From positions 111,182 to 175,181 of the forward strand of contig CAZDCD010000006.1 in the NCBI GenBank assembly GCA_964503885.1: DNA of 64,000 nucleotides, given 5' to 3'. Within the stretch, counting starts at the first letter, position 1. The number at the start of each line of letters is the position of its first letter. This stretch comes from CAZDCD01 sp964503885 (GTDB lineage Bacteria > Bacteroidota > Bacteroidia > Bacteroidales > UBA10428). Under the pieces are notes generated by a model that searched no databases, was not told the origin of the DNA, and was given only the letters and a program-made list of their open reading frames with translations. This document shows positions 41,701 through 47,035 of this stretch, in pieces. A program made the position numbers and the translations under genes.

Positions 41701-41922
41701 CGGAGCACTCCAGTTTCCGGTTGCGTTTGACTGGTAATCTCCCGCTGCCTGTCCACATATCTCAATACTTAGTAAAAAATAAATACCTGTTGCAAATACA
41801 GTTATTCGAATTAAACGTATGAAATTGGCCGGGGATTTTCCGGTACAACTATGAATTGATCTATATTTGATTTGACAGATCACTATTAAGGAATTTATTT
41901 TTCCGCATTTTATAATCTCCAA
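32665..41922 (-). CDS. giant secreted beta-solenoid adhesin-like protein (~3085 residues)
   Basis: The protein is rich in Gly, Asn, Thr and Ser and built of short strand-turn repeats (for example GNFTNNGTV, KGDFTNNGTY) that suggest a parallel beta-helix. Four major units each restart with a GxWxxxxTW-type motif, near residues 70, 455, 1440 and 2385. Related globular inserts with PVG-type strands and EYTAGD/EYTAGM occur at least twice. An Ig/PKD-like region (about 2810-3060) leads to the tail SLPPTTLIYHEFEDN. No classical T9SS sorting domain is visible. The start is uncertain: no ATG precedes the signal peptide (around residues 38-58), only TTG at 41922 or GTG at 41883. An exported adhesin or filament protein is inferred. 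Confidence 0.8.
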   Translation of the reverse strand: MEIIKCGKINSLIVICQIKYRSIHSCTGKSPANFIRLIRITVFATGIYFLLSIEICGQAAGDYQSNATGNWSAPGTWQQCMIAGSWSAATSYPGQNAGTGTVTIRNNHVITLNVSPANSIGNLNIPGGNQNSRISFSGAYTLIVVGTTSVVSNSSGDWKAILVNAGTYSTGSVSLSAANNDNCDAYIEISTGTVNVAGDITMDNTNARTYIRFTGAGTVNVGGTIAGGGITSAFGGGGGAPTSGTINYNNNGVQNLGAYTYYNLTASNGGNKTLQGASTVAGVLTLSSGVIQLGNYNLTLTNNAANAVQGTPGPTSMVETNGNGNLIRNAQATTPILFPIGAGGYYSPVSISSISGTVTGTISIKAVPSGALGSKNVSKYWDVICSTGGKTITATFQYNPAEAVLPPSNIWVKPGAGVWQVPTGTASFGTNDFTIAGTTNIGTSISSWTASALGTYYSYQAGSWNTASTWTSDPGGTTQVGSTIPGNNDVVVILDGRTVSLQANIIATNLEININSGGILDMETYSFTGGLAKLKGKGTLKLASANFPVVATNTFINTQGGTTEYYNATDFTLSVAQTTYNNLRINVPGVVGTQLNNLTLNGFLYVKQGTLRINDNTANRRQLTIYGDVTVDNGASITVGTGVTNTTTNPLNIGTSTGAPFINYYDAHSHRIVLYGNFTNNGTVRFTNLNYPVYDAFPSTTLGTTTGFATVYFRGATSNTVTCNNTTDFYNLVIDKGIDQSYSLTVYATAYPNFRLFGANVAGGDGGGSNPNLKKALWIRTGALILKGLTAIPSLSEGTCAEGGASPNSDFYIPANGALILDGPDVVVLSTADDYREVNVLYGVSGGTGLVNGVGQGGCSSFSIYGKIQINDGYFSTRESGGFITWDLASGQFVINGGTLDAKQFRAAGGTGGLSSFDQSGGTFILRGRFQRTPTAYTSVSDLIDVTTTTLNTVRSAAGLEGIKGTFNMNNVANVLVLSGGTIRIYDVCGDGTVAAQQKVFEVLSSTGNINVTGGTLELIPTTGTGTDSPDHIILSNAHLGNLTINRASSTSVVLLNTYSLNVLQNLTLISGDLDANNLNVSIGGNFSLADGTSYTPGTNWTLFNGIGSQNFIINTATALALKKLKIDKPAGTTLTLDGSQSTISVADSLMILNGTLADGGKTIDFNTSATSTSSYLYNSGVHSGTGTIILADDDPQVIDGNGNGIFQNININNTDAQSAPVSLAANITINGTLTLSQDKLFNIGSYNLKLGASASISGVSANRYLQTLGNAGDGGLTKVYSFTTAFDFPVGSPSSSHVTANYAPASIGFGAAPTVYGSITVVPVGYEHPNVTTNGRGLSYFWRVISSGFTLGDATVNHAYNYADNDVVSGGDVAETGYVAARYNSSAYTWTKGTVNDVDETTNIIGEPGSGNFLENVNFIDGEYTAGDIDATDPFGIPRIYYSRQSGLWSNVNTWSLTGHTVDDVPATVPGASDIVIIGGNDSVYLYDAPVIVIPPVPPATYYQLNNAVVSCASLRIESGSVLDIENNPGCNFGIVRSHAGGNGNFRLTTNYANGSTYAFPSGDFSDFNINLGTTELYSVNPIAGTTYWLPNNVGSYGNLIISPLGGSNIIFPNRDLLIYGNCVTRGQNADSWFCLTWNADYPTPPITKVPKTITINGNLNIQGGSLIWYGNNAIAQNIVVYGNVTVATNSSIDVYGSATNQKMSIGGNLINNTTGTIETGTTTRCQCDFRLLPLFFFGNTSASISNTENSPLTIFETVIVNKGTSQSTILTCDIGGTLTTPTDNWLTLQNGTFRYMRTDPGTDFTITQGSSITIPSTAGLNIDYTNANNTNILIANAASNTNDLFLNGKLTIINGNVYIGPTNGTTNNHNDIEYSGGGASAIDMQGGRLIVNGQIRRNPATTNGILRYMQSGGTVVINGQAAINTNAKLEVLNNGSVFNMSAGTITIVRGGGGNTCGDLYLRPATSSVTGGEIIFSQSPSVGPAVDAVQNYILDANTALNDLTITGKTTGTARNATATLLISPLVLKGNLNLTNNRSFFDANATYNIAVTIKGDFTNNGTYNHYNNLTTFNGGTQILQGSTATDFYDMLVAPLTSLSLIRDITVLNDLTLSSGQLLGSTFTINVKGDLVNNANYDGDPGTGGVILNGTVLQYVSGTGTFGRLELNNTEGARILNNITLQKNLILTNGVFDINKYLLTLGVNSNIEGSSFSATKMIASDGVFSNVGIKKYFSIYSGLEQTFTFPLGTATKYTPALLTYTSNTNVGSIRLNNINDHHPGVLDQNNVLQYYWEVESSGIESFNGSLVLNYKNADVRVTGSNTEADYIAARLLIPGTSWIKAAPGAVTDNVDETVNTITYTFNNSSNLSGEYTAGMDLAIPDQVPEYISIADGVWSDETNWVQTGGDLYACPVGGPNGFIVNVDHEINVDASYCSAYRTTINGKLNIIAPYYGHNLGTVDGEGTLYLESGTVPAGKYTSFLDCSGNSTLEYGGTTNYVLIADLYTSIANLHLVGSGSRILPDMDLTICRQLLIDGPILDNSLNNRKLTIQGTLERYNSGAFIRGSGAGATVSFTGTATQTIGGILGDFSGSNSFNNLEINNPAGLTINSSGEIEVTGNLLLTNGTIQTTLTNKLTITNEEINCVIPSGGSSSSFVNGPLYKKINQGDNFHFPIGKGIVLGNKLILSSSRTGSIFWSAEYFTPNLTSTSLSLPLTYVNSKEYWAVGAESGDHAVVNIRWDPLSDLTPLMTENGLSDMYVGGYNSVTFFWQKIGSDAFGDNNNGTVYTSALITIPSARSGKYAVACINSIKPRASLTPAGPVCGTAGIPVTFTTSIPINLDYILFYKKDGVSQTPVTVSSLPFILPTDATGATYQLTGFTCNNPPYAGPPEAGVVDSVTVTTYTVPTTAAAGNDQSICGGTSATLAGNIPVVGNGLWTIIGGTGGTVVQPVVYNSIFNGTNGTTYTLRWTISNGNCTSSDNTIINFPLLPVQPGSFIAYTDQVCQDRTGMAYSVTNDVALTYNWNYTGAGVTINGAGSSVSLDYDLTATSGTLNVTTTNGCGTSLPLTLDVTVYSLPPTTLIYHEFEDN

Positions 41923-42101
41923 TAATTTGATGACACCGTGTCAGGTCGAATATTTCCCAGATCGGCATTTTTCCTTGTTGGCAGAAAATCTGTATCTCTG
42001 TTAGAATTATTATCTGTAAATGCCAGACTTGACTATTAAAGGTGGTTTCAGCCTGAGGTAATATGGAAGGGGCTTTATTCTGTTTATTAAGATATCATTC
42101 C

Positions 42102-42180
42102 GGCCTGTTATATACAAACTTACGTAATAAAAACACTTACGTTGATCAGTGCTCAATGATTTCCATCATCAGGTTCGATG
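42102..42180 (+). repeat. direct repeat flanking the duplicated secreted-protein unit (left copy)
   Basis: A ~75-bp stretch containing TTACGTTGATCAGTGCTCAA and TTTCCATCATCAGGTT is found again at 43425-43523. The two copies bracket the 314-residue gene and the truncated signal-peptide gene, as expected after unequal recombination. Confidence 0.7.
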
Positions 42181-42285
42181 ATTGATCTCACTTTTAAAGG
42201 CAGAAACCCTGGCAAATGAATACCCGGTCAGTAAAATAGTCAACGTTACACTGCCTATCATCTTTATCAAATTGTTTGTTTTCAT
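42169..42285 (-). pseudogene. truncated copy of the 256-residue secreted protein (signal peptide only)
   Basis: From the ATG at 42285 the frame reads MKTNNLIKMIGSVTLTILLT then GYSFA, nearly identical to the signal peptide of the protein at 31847-32617. After GYSFA it diverges into unrelated residues and stops at codon 39. The rest of the gene is lost; the break falls close to a 75-bp direct repeat. Confidence 0.8.
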
Positions 42286-42374
42286 AATGTTACTTTTTTC
42301 ATTTTTATAGTAAATACTAAATCTGCTTTTGTTAATTATCTTCAAATTCATGATATATAAGCGTTGTGGGCGGT
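42209..42374 (-). repeat. duplicated segment (copy B)
   Basis: High-identity partner of 32541-32706. It links the end of the 314-residue gene to the truncated signal-peptide gene in the same arrangement as the giant gene and the 256-residue gene in copy A. Confidence 0.8.
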
Positions 42375-43276
42375 AAGGTATTCATAGTTACGATCACGCT
42401 TCCCGACATGATGCTTTCGCAAAATGTTGTATTATTATATTCACGTACGGTATATGTACCTGGGCCTGTCTGGTTTCCAAAACTGATGGCTGAGCCGGTT
42501 CCTCCAACCGGACTGCCGGTATCAGCGCCATGTATCATTAAGTAATAGTGTACACCTGACTGGCTGTTGCTTAATCCGACTGCTACGCCGCCGTCGCCTT
42601 CACAATAGCTTCCTCCGCCTGTGACGTTGTATGCTGTTGGTATAATCAGGCATGTTGAATTGACAAATGTGCTGATGGGGTCGTTTTGCAGGTCCTCATC
42701 AATATTTCCGTAATTGCAATTGGTGATATAACCCGGTGCTCCGGGACAATCTGTTACATTCCCGTCGACAGGTTCCACCGTGCCGCCGATAAAAACACTC
42801 GAGGGGGATTCGGGACTGGAAAAAGTGGTTTGAGAACCCGATGCGGTAAAATTACCGGTTACAACAATGTATGAATTTGCCAGAATATCTGTTTTGTTTC
42901 CGGCCTCCAGGTTTCCCCGTACTATTAAAACTCCGCCGGTATTAACCGTTAAGTTATTGTTACTTCCAAAGGTTAAGTCCCCGAGAACAACCAGGGTATC
43001 ATTAATGTACAGATCACCGCCGGATCCGGAAAAAGAAAGTGAACCGTTAACAGTGATATATCCGTTGATGGTTACATCATAACCGCTGATACTTATAGTG
43101 GGGGAGGCCCAGGTCGGATTCCAGCTGGTCGGGGTCAGCCAGTTGCCTGTATAATTATCTTTACTGATTTCCTGTGAAAAAATTGTACAGGAGAAAATGG
43201 TCAGGTATAGGAATATCAACCGTAAACGGTTTATTTGATTACCATTTCCGGTGATATGGCTTAACTTCCTCTGCAT
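42332..43276 (-). CDS. secreted beta-helix protein sharing start and tail with the giant adhesin
   Basis: The 314-residue protein has an N-terminal signal (about 17-36, ends FSQ) whose preceding residues (SHITGNGNQINRLRL) align with those before the signal peptide of the giant protein. Residues 40-160 start with a TGNWLTPTSW motif and continue as short beta-helix rungs (INGYITVNGSLSF, DTLVVLGDLTF). An Ig-like domain with paired cysteines follows (210-295), and the tail TLPPTTLIYHEFEDN is identical to that of the giant in 14 residues. It looks like a minimal version of the giant: same start, one unit, same end. First gene of the operon. Confidence 0.8.
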   Translation of the reverse strand: MQRKLSHITGNGNQINRLRLIFLYLTIFSCTIFSQEISKDNYTGNWLTPTSWNPTWASPTISISGYDVTINGYITVNGSLSFSGSGGDLYINDTLVVLGDLTFGSNNNLTVNTGGVLIVRGNLEAGNKTDILANSYIVVTGNFTASGSQTTFSSPESPSSVFIGGTVEPVDGNVTDCPGAPGYITNCNYGNIDEDLQNDPISTFVNSTCLIIPTAYNVTGGGSYCEGDGGVAVGLSNSQSGVHYYLMIHGADTGSPVGGTGSAISFGNQTGPGTYTVREYNNTTFCESIMSGSVIVTMNTLPPTTLIYHEFEDN

Positions 43277-43424
43277 TATTCGGATAATATCCTCATTACG
43301 AATGAATAATTGAGAATTAAGATATGATCAAGCTGCGAATTATAAATGTTAATGACAATGATTCCTGGTCAGGGATCATTTTGAATTGTTTTATATCGGT
43401 TCATTATGTTCCGCCAGATGCATT

Positions 43425-43523
43425 GTATATACATAATTACGCAATAAATACGCTTACGTTGATCAGTGCTCAATGATTTCCATCATCAGGTTCAATGATT
43501 TCCATCATCAGGTTCAATGATTG
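43425..43523 (+). repeat. direct repeat (right copy) with internal 22-bp tandem duplication
   Basis: Matches 42102-42180. Within it, CAATGATTTCCATCATCAGG followed by TT is present twice in tandem (43471-43492 and 43493-43514); the left copy has the unit once. The surrounding 43277-43624 contains no gene and must hold the promoter of the minus-strand operon. Confidence 0.7.
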
Positions 43524-43624
43524 TTCTTGCCATTTAACATGTAAAAAACAACCAGGAGAAATGATTACCTGTATAACTTATTTATATTCAATCTGTTGTA
43601 CTAAGGGGCGCTATTTCAGCAGCA

Positions 43625-44155
43625 ATGCTTACAGTTACTGCCAACGGTATAACATGCAAGCAAGGGGAAGTTAATCCTGAATTTAGAATTACCTATTCAG
43701 GTTTTGTAAATGAAGAAACAGATGTTGTTATAGATACTAAACCAGTAGCAAGTTGTATTGATGATGCCTCAAGCCAGACAGGCGAAAATAATTTTTATGA
43801 TTGTTCAGCGGAAAGTCCCAAAGGCCGCAGAAATATTTGTTACGACCGCCAAGCGCTGGAGTCGAGAAAAGAACACAGACCGGAAAATAACGCTATTGAT
43901 ATGGTTGCTACCATGGGCATTGAGCTTTTAACGGAAGAACAATACCGGGAACTGCAGAAACCTGGAAATTTCGACATGAAAACGTCGAGCTGGGTGAAAA
44001 CACCCCCTGGTATAAGAAAACTCGGTGGTGCCATCTTTGCTGATTTCCACTACAACAATGTCTTCGTGTACCACAATGGTGCTCCCTCTTACTATGCTGT
44101 TAGGGGGGTCCGTGGCTCGCTAATTGAGAACGACAGCCACAAGAGCTTAATATAG
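43625..44155 (+). pseudogene. chimeric remnant: MBG-domain fragment fused to DUF4256 C-terminus
   Basis: The first ~50 residues (LTVTANGITCKQGEVNPEF, then ITYSGFVNEETDVVIDTKP) are part of an MBG repeat as found in giant surface adhesins. Without a stop the frame passes into the C-terminal ~110 residues of a DUF4256 protein (FYDCSAESPKGRR, ELLTEEQYRELQK, KLGGAIF, VYHNGAPSYYA). Neither family is known to include the other. The 5' part of both source genes is missing, there is no signal peptide, and the frame is open upstream of the ATG. I read this as a deletion joint, not a functional fusion. Confidence 0.7.
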
Positions 44156-44385
44156 TATCAACCTGTGTGACGCAGGAAATAAATGCGAAAACCCGGAGAA
44201 CGATAAACGTAAACGAGCAGCCACCAGCTGCCCAATTTACAACAAACTATGCAGCGAAAAATAATGCCCTTGCGGTCACAGGTTGGGGGCGAAAGATGCA
44301 AGGGCAGCCCAAAAAATATTCTTTTTGTTTTAACCCTTTGGTTTTCGGGCAAAAGAAAAAGAAGATTTTTTGAGGCTGGCGCAGC
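44119..44385 (+). repeat. arsenic-island downstream repeat, copy A
   Basis: About 85% identical to 57434-57690 over ~210 bp, starting CTAATTGAGAACGACAGCCA and including AATGCCCTTGCGGTCACAGG. The end GAGGCTGGCGCAGCG is also shared after an unmatched insert. Both copies lie just downstream of acr3 sequence (a remnant here, the intact gene there), so it is a duplicated flank. Confidence 0.75.
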
Positions 44386-44547
44386 GATGGAATTATATTG
44401 TGAAATATCTCTTTTAAACCAGAATGCTACATTAACCAATCCAATCATTACCGGAACTTCAACCAACGGACCAATTACTGCTGCCAGGCTACCCATTCGG
44501 TAACCTATCGGCATATACGGACATTTGTGTCCATGAAACTCAAATCC
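44380..44547 (-). pseudogene. FmdE::ACR3 chimeric remnant
   Basis: The minus-strand frame opens after a TAG with GFEFHGHKCPYMPIGYRMG, which matches the N-terminal FmdE segment of the protein at 62260-62862 (FGQKFHGHKCPAMPMGLRVG). It then continues as SLAAVIGPLVEVPVMIGLVN and VAFWFKR, which matches the last residues of ACR3 at 57802-58854. In the intact island FmdE lies upstream of acr3 in the same orientation, so one deletion of everything between them would create this joint. Confidence 0.8.
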
Positions 44548-44714
44548 CTAATCCGGAATTTAAGCATAATTAAAAAGTTTTAAATGAAACATTTAAATTG
44601 ACCAGGGTATCTTTAAAAGGTTTATTAAGGGTTTTTAGAGGTATCGACCTTAAAAATTTTACTTTCAAACTGATTTACATTTTTCGTTATAGCTTAAATT
44701 GTATTTGTGTCCGT

Positions 44715-44774
44715 TCAATTTTCATCATAGGTTTCAAATTCGATGGTTACATGATGGCGATGATTATGTTTCAT
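44715..44774 (-). CDS. possible His-rich 19-residue peptide
   Basis: An ATG 18 bases after the permease stop opens a 19-codon frame, MKHNHRHHVTIEFETYDEN. Four of its first eight residues are histidine, so metal binding is conceivable. It has no recognised relative and could equally be the start of a lost gene. The remainder of 44548-44792 shows nothing. Confidence 0.2.
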   Translation of the reverse strand: MKHNHRHHVTIEFETYDEN

Positions 44775-44792
44775 GTTTTTGGCATTTATTAA

Positions 44793-45196
44793 TTAGAATA
44801 TCAAATTAAATATGAACCCGACAATCAAAATACCGGTGTCAACAATGCCAATAAAAGCTAAAATCAACGGTAGCTTTAGAACTTTTTTAAGGATAACCAT
44901 TTCAGGCAGTGACCGGCCAATAACAGACATCATAAAAGCCAGGGCAGTGCCAAGTGGGACACCTTTTTCGATAAGCACGCTTACGATGGGTATTATTCCG
45001 GCTGCATTAGAGTAAAGCGGCACTCCTATAAGAATGGATAAAGGCACGGAATACCATGTGGATTGTCCCATCAAATGCGCCATAAAGTTCCCGGGAACGT
45101 AACCATGGGCGGCAGCACCAACGGCAATGCCGGCCACAATATATATCCAGACTTTCCCAACAATTTCTTTTACTGCGGCGAAACCATAATTCAAAC
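44793..45196 (-). pseudogene. distal half of an ArsP/DUF318-type permease
   Basis: About 130 residues match the C-terminal half of the permease family (PF03773 type): KEIVGKVWIYIVAGIAVGAA, SILIGVPLYSNAAGIIP, ALAFMMSVIGRSLPEMVIL, with about five membrane segments. The N-terminal half of ~5 helices is absent, the frame has a TAA four codons before the match begins and no ATG initiates it. The upstream arsG gene runs into it in another frame, so the missing part was deleted together with the end of arsG. Full-length relatives export organoarsenicals; this remnant should not. Confidence 0.7.
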
Positions 45197-45813
45197 GTTT
45201 TTATTTTATTATAATAATGGGCTACATTGCCGATGGCATACGCCAGTAACCATGCAAAAATGATAACAGGCAAGCCTGTACCAACGGCAAACACTACCGG
45301 CAGATATAAACCACTAATACTTGCAATGGCTAAAGGAACTAACATTACAAAAAACAACACGCCACTGTATGGGCAAAACGCCATGGCAAATACCATTCCC
45401 AGCAGCAATGTACTCCAATAGCTTTTTTTGCTCCGTTCTCCTATTTTATCAGTTAAACCGGAGAAACCTGGTAATTTTAATTTTATGACATCAAGCATAA
45501 ACAGCCCGATAAAAATTAGAACAGGACCAAGCAGTTTTTCTCCCCAGCCTTGAAATATCATGGATATTTTCAACCGGCTTACCCCTAAAAACAATATAAT
45601 ACCCAGCGCAATGTAGCTAATAGCCCTTCCGAGGGTATAAACCAATCCACTGATAAATACACGTTTTTGATTCTCAATATCCCTGCTTATAAATCCTATA
45701 GCTGTAATATTGGTTGCCAAAGGGCAGGGGCTGATAGCTGTCATCAGCCCCAATATGAATGCGGTAATGAAAGAATACTGGGAATTTTCCAGAATGCTTC
45801 GTAAGAATTCCAT
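45007..45813 (-). CDS. arsG: CcdA/DsbD-like ArsG-family permease, C-terminus replaced
   Basis: Residues 1-~205 are a CcdA-like membrane protein with SPCPLATNITAIGFISRD in the first helix and AFCPYSGVLFFVMLVPLA, the ArsG variant of the DsbD membrane domain, with about five helices. ArsG is reported to act with ArsE and ArsF in reduction and efflux of nitro- and amino-aromatic arsenicals. After KIKTFE the frame continues for ~60 residues rich in Arg, Cys and Trp. These are an out-of-frame reading of the permease remnant, so the natural last helix is lost. It starts 5 bases after arsF. Function is doubtful. Confidence 0.7.
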   Translation of the reverse strand: MEFLRSILENSQYSFITAFILGLMTAISPCPLATNITAIGFISRDIENQKRVFISGLVYTLGRAISYIALGIILFLGVSRLKISMIFQGWGEKLLGPVLIFIGLFMLDVIKLKLPGFSGLTDKIGERSKKSYWSTLLLGMVFAMAFCPYSGVLFFVMLVPLAIASISGLYLPVVFAVGTGLPVIIFAWLLAYAIGNVAHYYNKIKTFELWFRRSKRNCWESLDIYCGRHCRWCCRPWLRSRELYGAFDGTIHMVFRAFIHSYRSAALL

Positions 45814-45818
45814 ACGGG

Positions 45819-46244
45819 TTAACCTTTTGTTACTTTTTCAACAGCTTTTTTAATTTCTTCTTTTATTTTGTCAGGGTCATGCGCATACAAGAAGCCCTGA
45901 CTAGTAAGGTCAATTTTTTTGTCGCCACAAACGACCAACAGGGTTTGACCGCCAACTCCCAATTTTTCGGCAATTGTCTTAGTACCGGCATCATCAAGAT
46001 TTAAACCCTTAAAGGCATAATCGCCATTTTTTATTTGTTCAGGATAAAGACTTTCAAAGGCTCTTTTTGCATTGTCCTCAACAGCATGACATGTTGAGCA
46101 ACGTGCAGTGAAATGAAAGTAATATACTTCTACTTTTGTCGAAGCTGTGCTTTTTGCATCCTGTTTTTCATTGGTTTGTGCATTGCATGAGCAACTGCCC
46201 ATTATCAAAACAAGAGCAAAACTGAACATTACGATATTTTTCAT
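45819..46244 (-). CDS. arsF: ArsF-family thioredoxin-fold lipoprotein
   Basis: The 141-residue protein has a lipoprotein-type signal with several cysteines at the cleavage zone (MGSCSCNAQ) and a thioredoxin-like domain: VEVYYFHFTARCSTCHAVED with a CSTC redox pair, then FKGLNLDDAGTKTIAEKLGV and GGQTLLVV. This matches the ArsF family, named as a subunit for reduction of nitrophenyl compounds. It would face the periplasm, passing electrons with the ArsG-like permease. The gene sits between arsE and arsG as in known arsEFG clusters. Confidence 0.85.
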   Translation of the reverse strand: MKNIVMFSFALVLIMGSCSCNAQTNEKQDAKSTASTKVEVYYFHFTARCSTCHAVEDNAKRAFESLYPEQIKNGDYAFKGLNLDDAGTKTIAEKLGVGGQTLLVVCGDKKIDLTSQGFLYAHDPDKIKEEIKKAVEKVTKG

Positions 46245-46261
46245 GCTGGAATTGTATTTAA

Positions 46262-46498
46262 TTAATATTTAGATAATACCTGTTTGATTTCATCAGCTGA
46301 TGGAACGCGGCCTTTAATCTCGACTTTTTCATTTACCACAAGTGCAGGTGTAGCCATAATGTTGTATTTCATAATATCAACGATATCTTCTACTTTGGTA
46401 ATGGTGGCATTAAACCCGTTTTGCTCAACCACTTCACGGGTGATTTTTTCAAGTGTTTTGCACCGTGAACATCCGGTGCCTAAAATTTTAATTTCTAT
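46262..46498 (-). CDS. arsE: small thioredoxin-family protein (ArsE-like) without canonical start codon
   Basis: The frame encodes 78 residues: IEIKILGTGCSRCKTLEKIT, then a helix, ATPALVVNEKVEIKGRVPSA and KQVLSKY. It is a complete redox-active-disulfide (CxxC) thioredoxin-like protein as found with ArsF and ArsG. Where relatives have ATG, this sequence has ATA (46498-46496); the codon two before it is TAA, and no ATG, GTG or TTG is available. Either ATA/ATT is used or the gene has lost its start. Placed between arsR and arsF with a 17-base gap to arsF. Confidence 0.75.
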   Translation of the reverse strand: MEIKILGTGCSRCKTLEKITREVVEQNGFNATITKVEDIVDIMKYNIMATPALVVNEKVEIKGRVPSADEIKQVLSKY

Positions 46499-46554
46499 AT
46501 ATTATAATAATTATAAGTGTTTCGGCGAATCACGAAATTTAATTGCAAATTTTT

Positions 46555-46866
46555 TTATCGTTTAAAGAAGAGTTCAAAAACCTTTGAAGCTTCTGCCCAG
46601 TTTTCCTTATTGATACAATATTTTATATAAGGTGCGTTTATCTCTCCCTGAATCAGTCCGGCATCTTTTAATTCACTTAGATGTTGTGAAAGGGTTGAAC
46701 GGGCAATTGGAAGTTCTTCGACCATATCGCCACTGTAACAGCAACGGTCAGCATTTTTTACCAGGTAGTCTATGATAAAAACCCTCACAGGATGCCCAAG
46801 AGCTTTAGCATAGCGTGCCATTTTTTCCTGCGTATCGGTATAATATTTTTCTTTTGTTGTTTGCAT
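46555..46866 (-). CDS. arsR: ArsR-family repressor (island A)
   Basis: A 103-residue winged-helix regulator. The fold is recognisable from ARYAKALGHPVRVFIIDYLV, the recognition helix region IARSTLSQHLSELKDAGLI, and the wing GEINAPYIKYCIN. Candidate arsenite-binding cysteines are the CC pair before YSGDMVEEL and one in the wing. It leads arsE, arsF, arsG and the permease remnant. A perfect dyad lies 8 bases upstream of its start, fitting autorepression released by arsenic. Confidence 0.9.
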   Translation of the reverse strand: MQTTKEKYYTDTQEKMARYAKALGHPVRVFIIDYLVKNADRCCYSGDMVEELPIARSTLSQHLSELKDAGLIQGEINAPYIKYCINKENWAEASKVFELFFKR

Positions 46867-46874
46867 ACTTAGTA

Positions 46875-46892
46875 TTTCGTCTAAAGACGAAA
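46875..46892. promoter_or_regulatory. ArsR operator candidate (island A)
   Basis: TTTCGTCTAAAGACGAAA is a perfect 7-bp inverted repeat with a 4-base spacer, immediately before arsR. The core CGT-N6-ACG recurs in the dyad upstream of the second arsR at 60317-60336. Confidence 0.65.
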
Positions 46893-47035
46893 CGAAGGTA
46901 TGAAAATTTTCTGAGTTATGTAAATTTTTTCAATTATTATTATAAAAACAACAAATTATCTTTTCCGAATGTTCAACTATGTAAATTCCGTTCACTCGCG
47001 TTCAAACTATGGGTGTTTTAATCACACCAGGGGCG

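Noticed and set aside
41890..41911. An ATG in another frame (MRKNKFLNSD...) as the true start of the giant protein
   Set aside because: It stops after 15 codons and would need an unobserved frameshift; kept only as a finding about the uncertain start.
44158..44514. 118-codon minus-strand frame ending in the arsenic-island repeat
   Set aside because: Only its first ~30 residues are recognisable (FmdE/ACR3 scar). The rest is repeat sequence whose reading is not conserved in the other copy.
45063..45421. Plus-strand frames opposite arsG and the permease
   Set aside because: They are antisense to membrane-helix codons and show no coding signal of their own.
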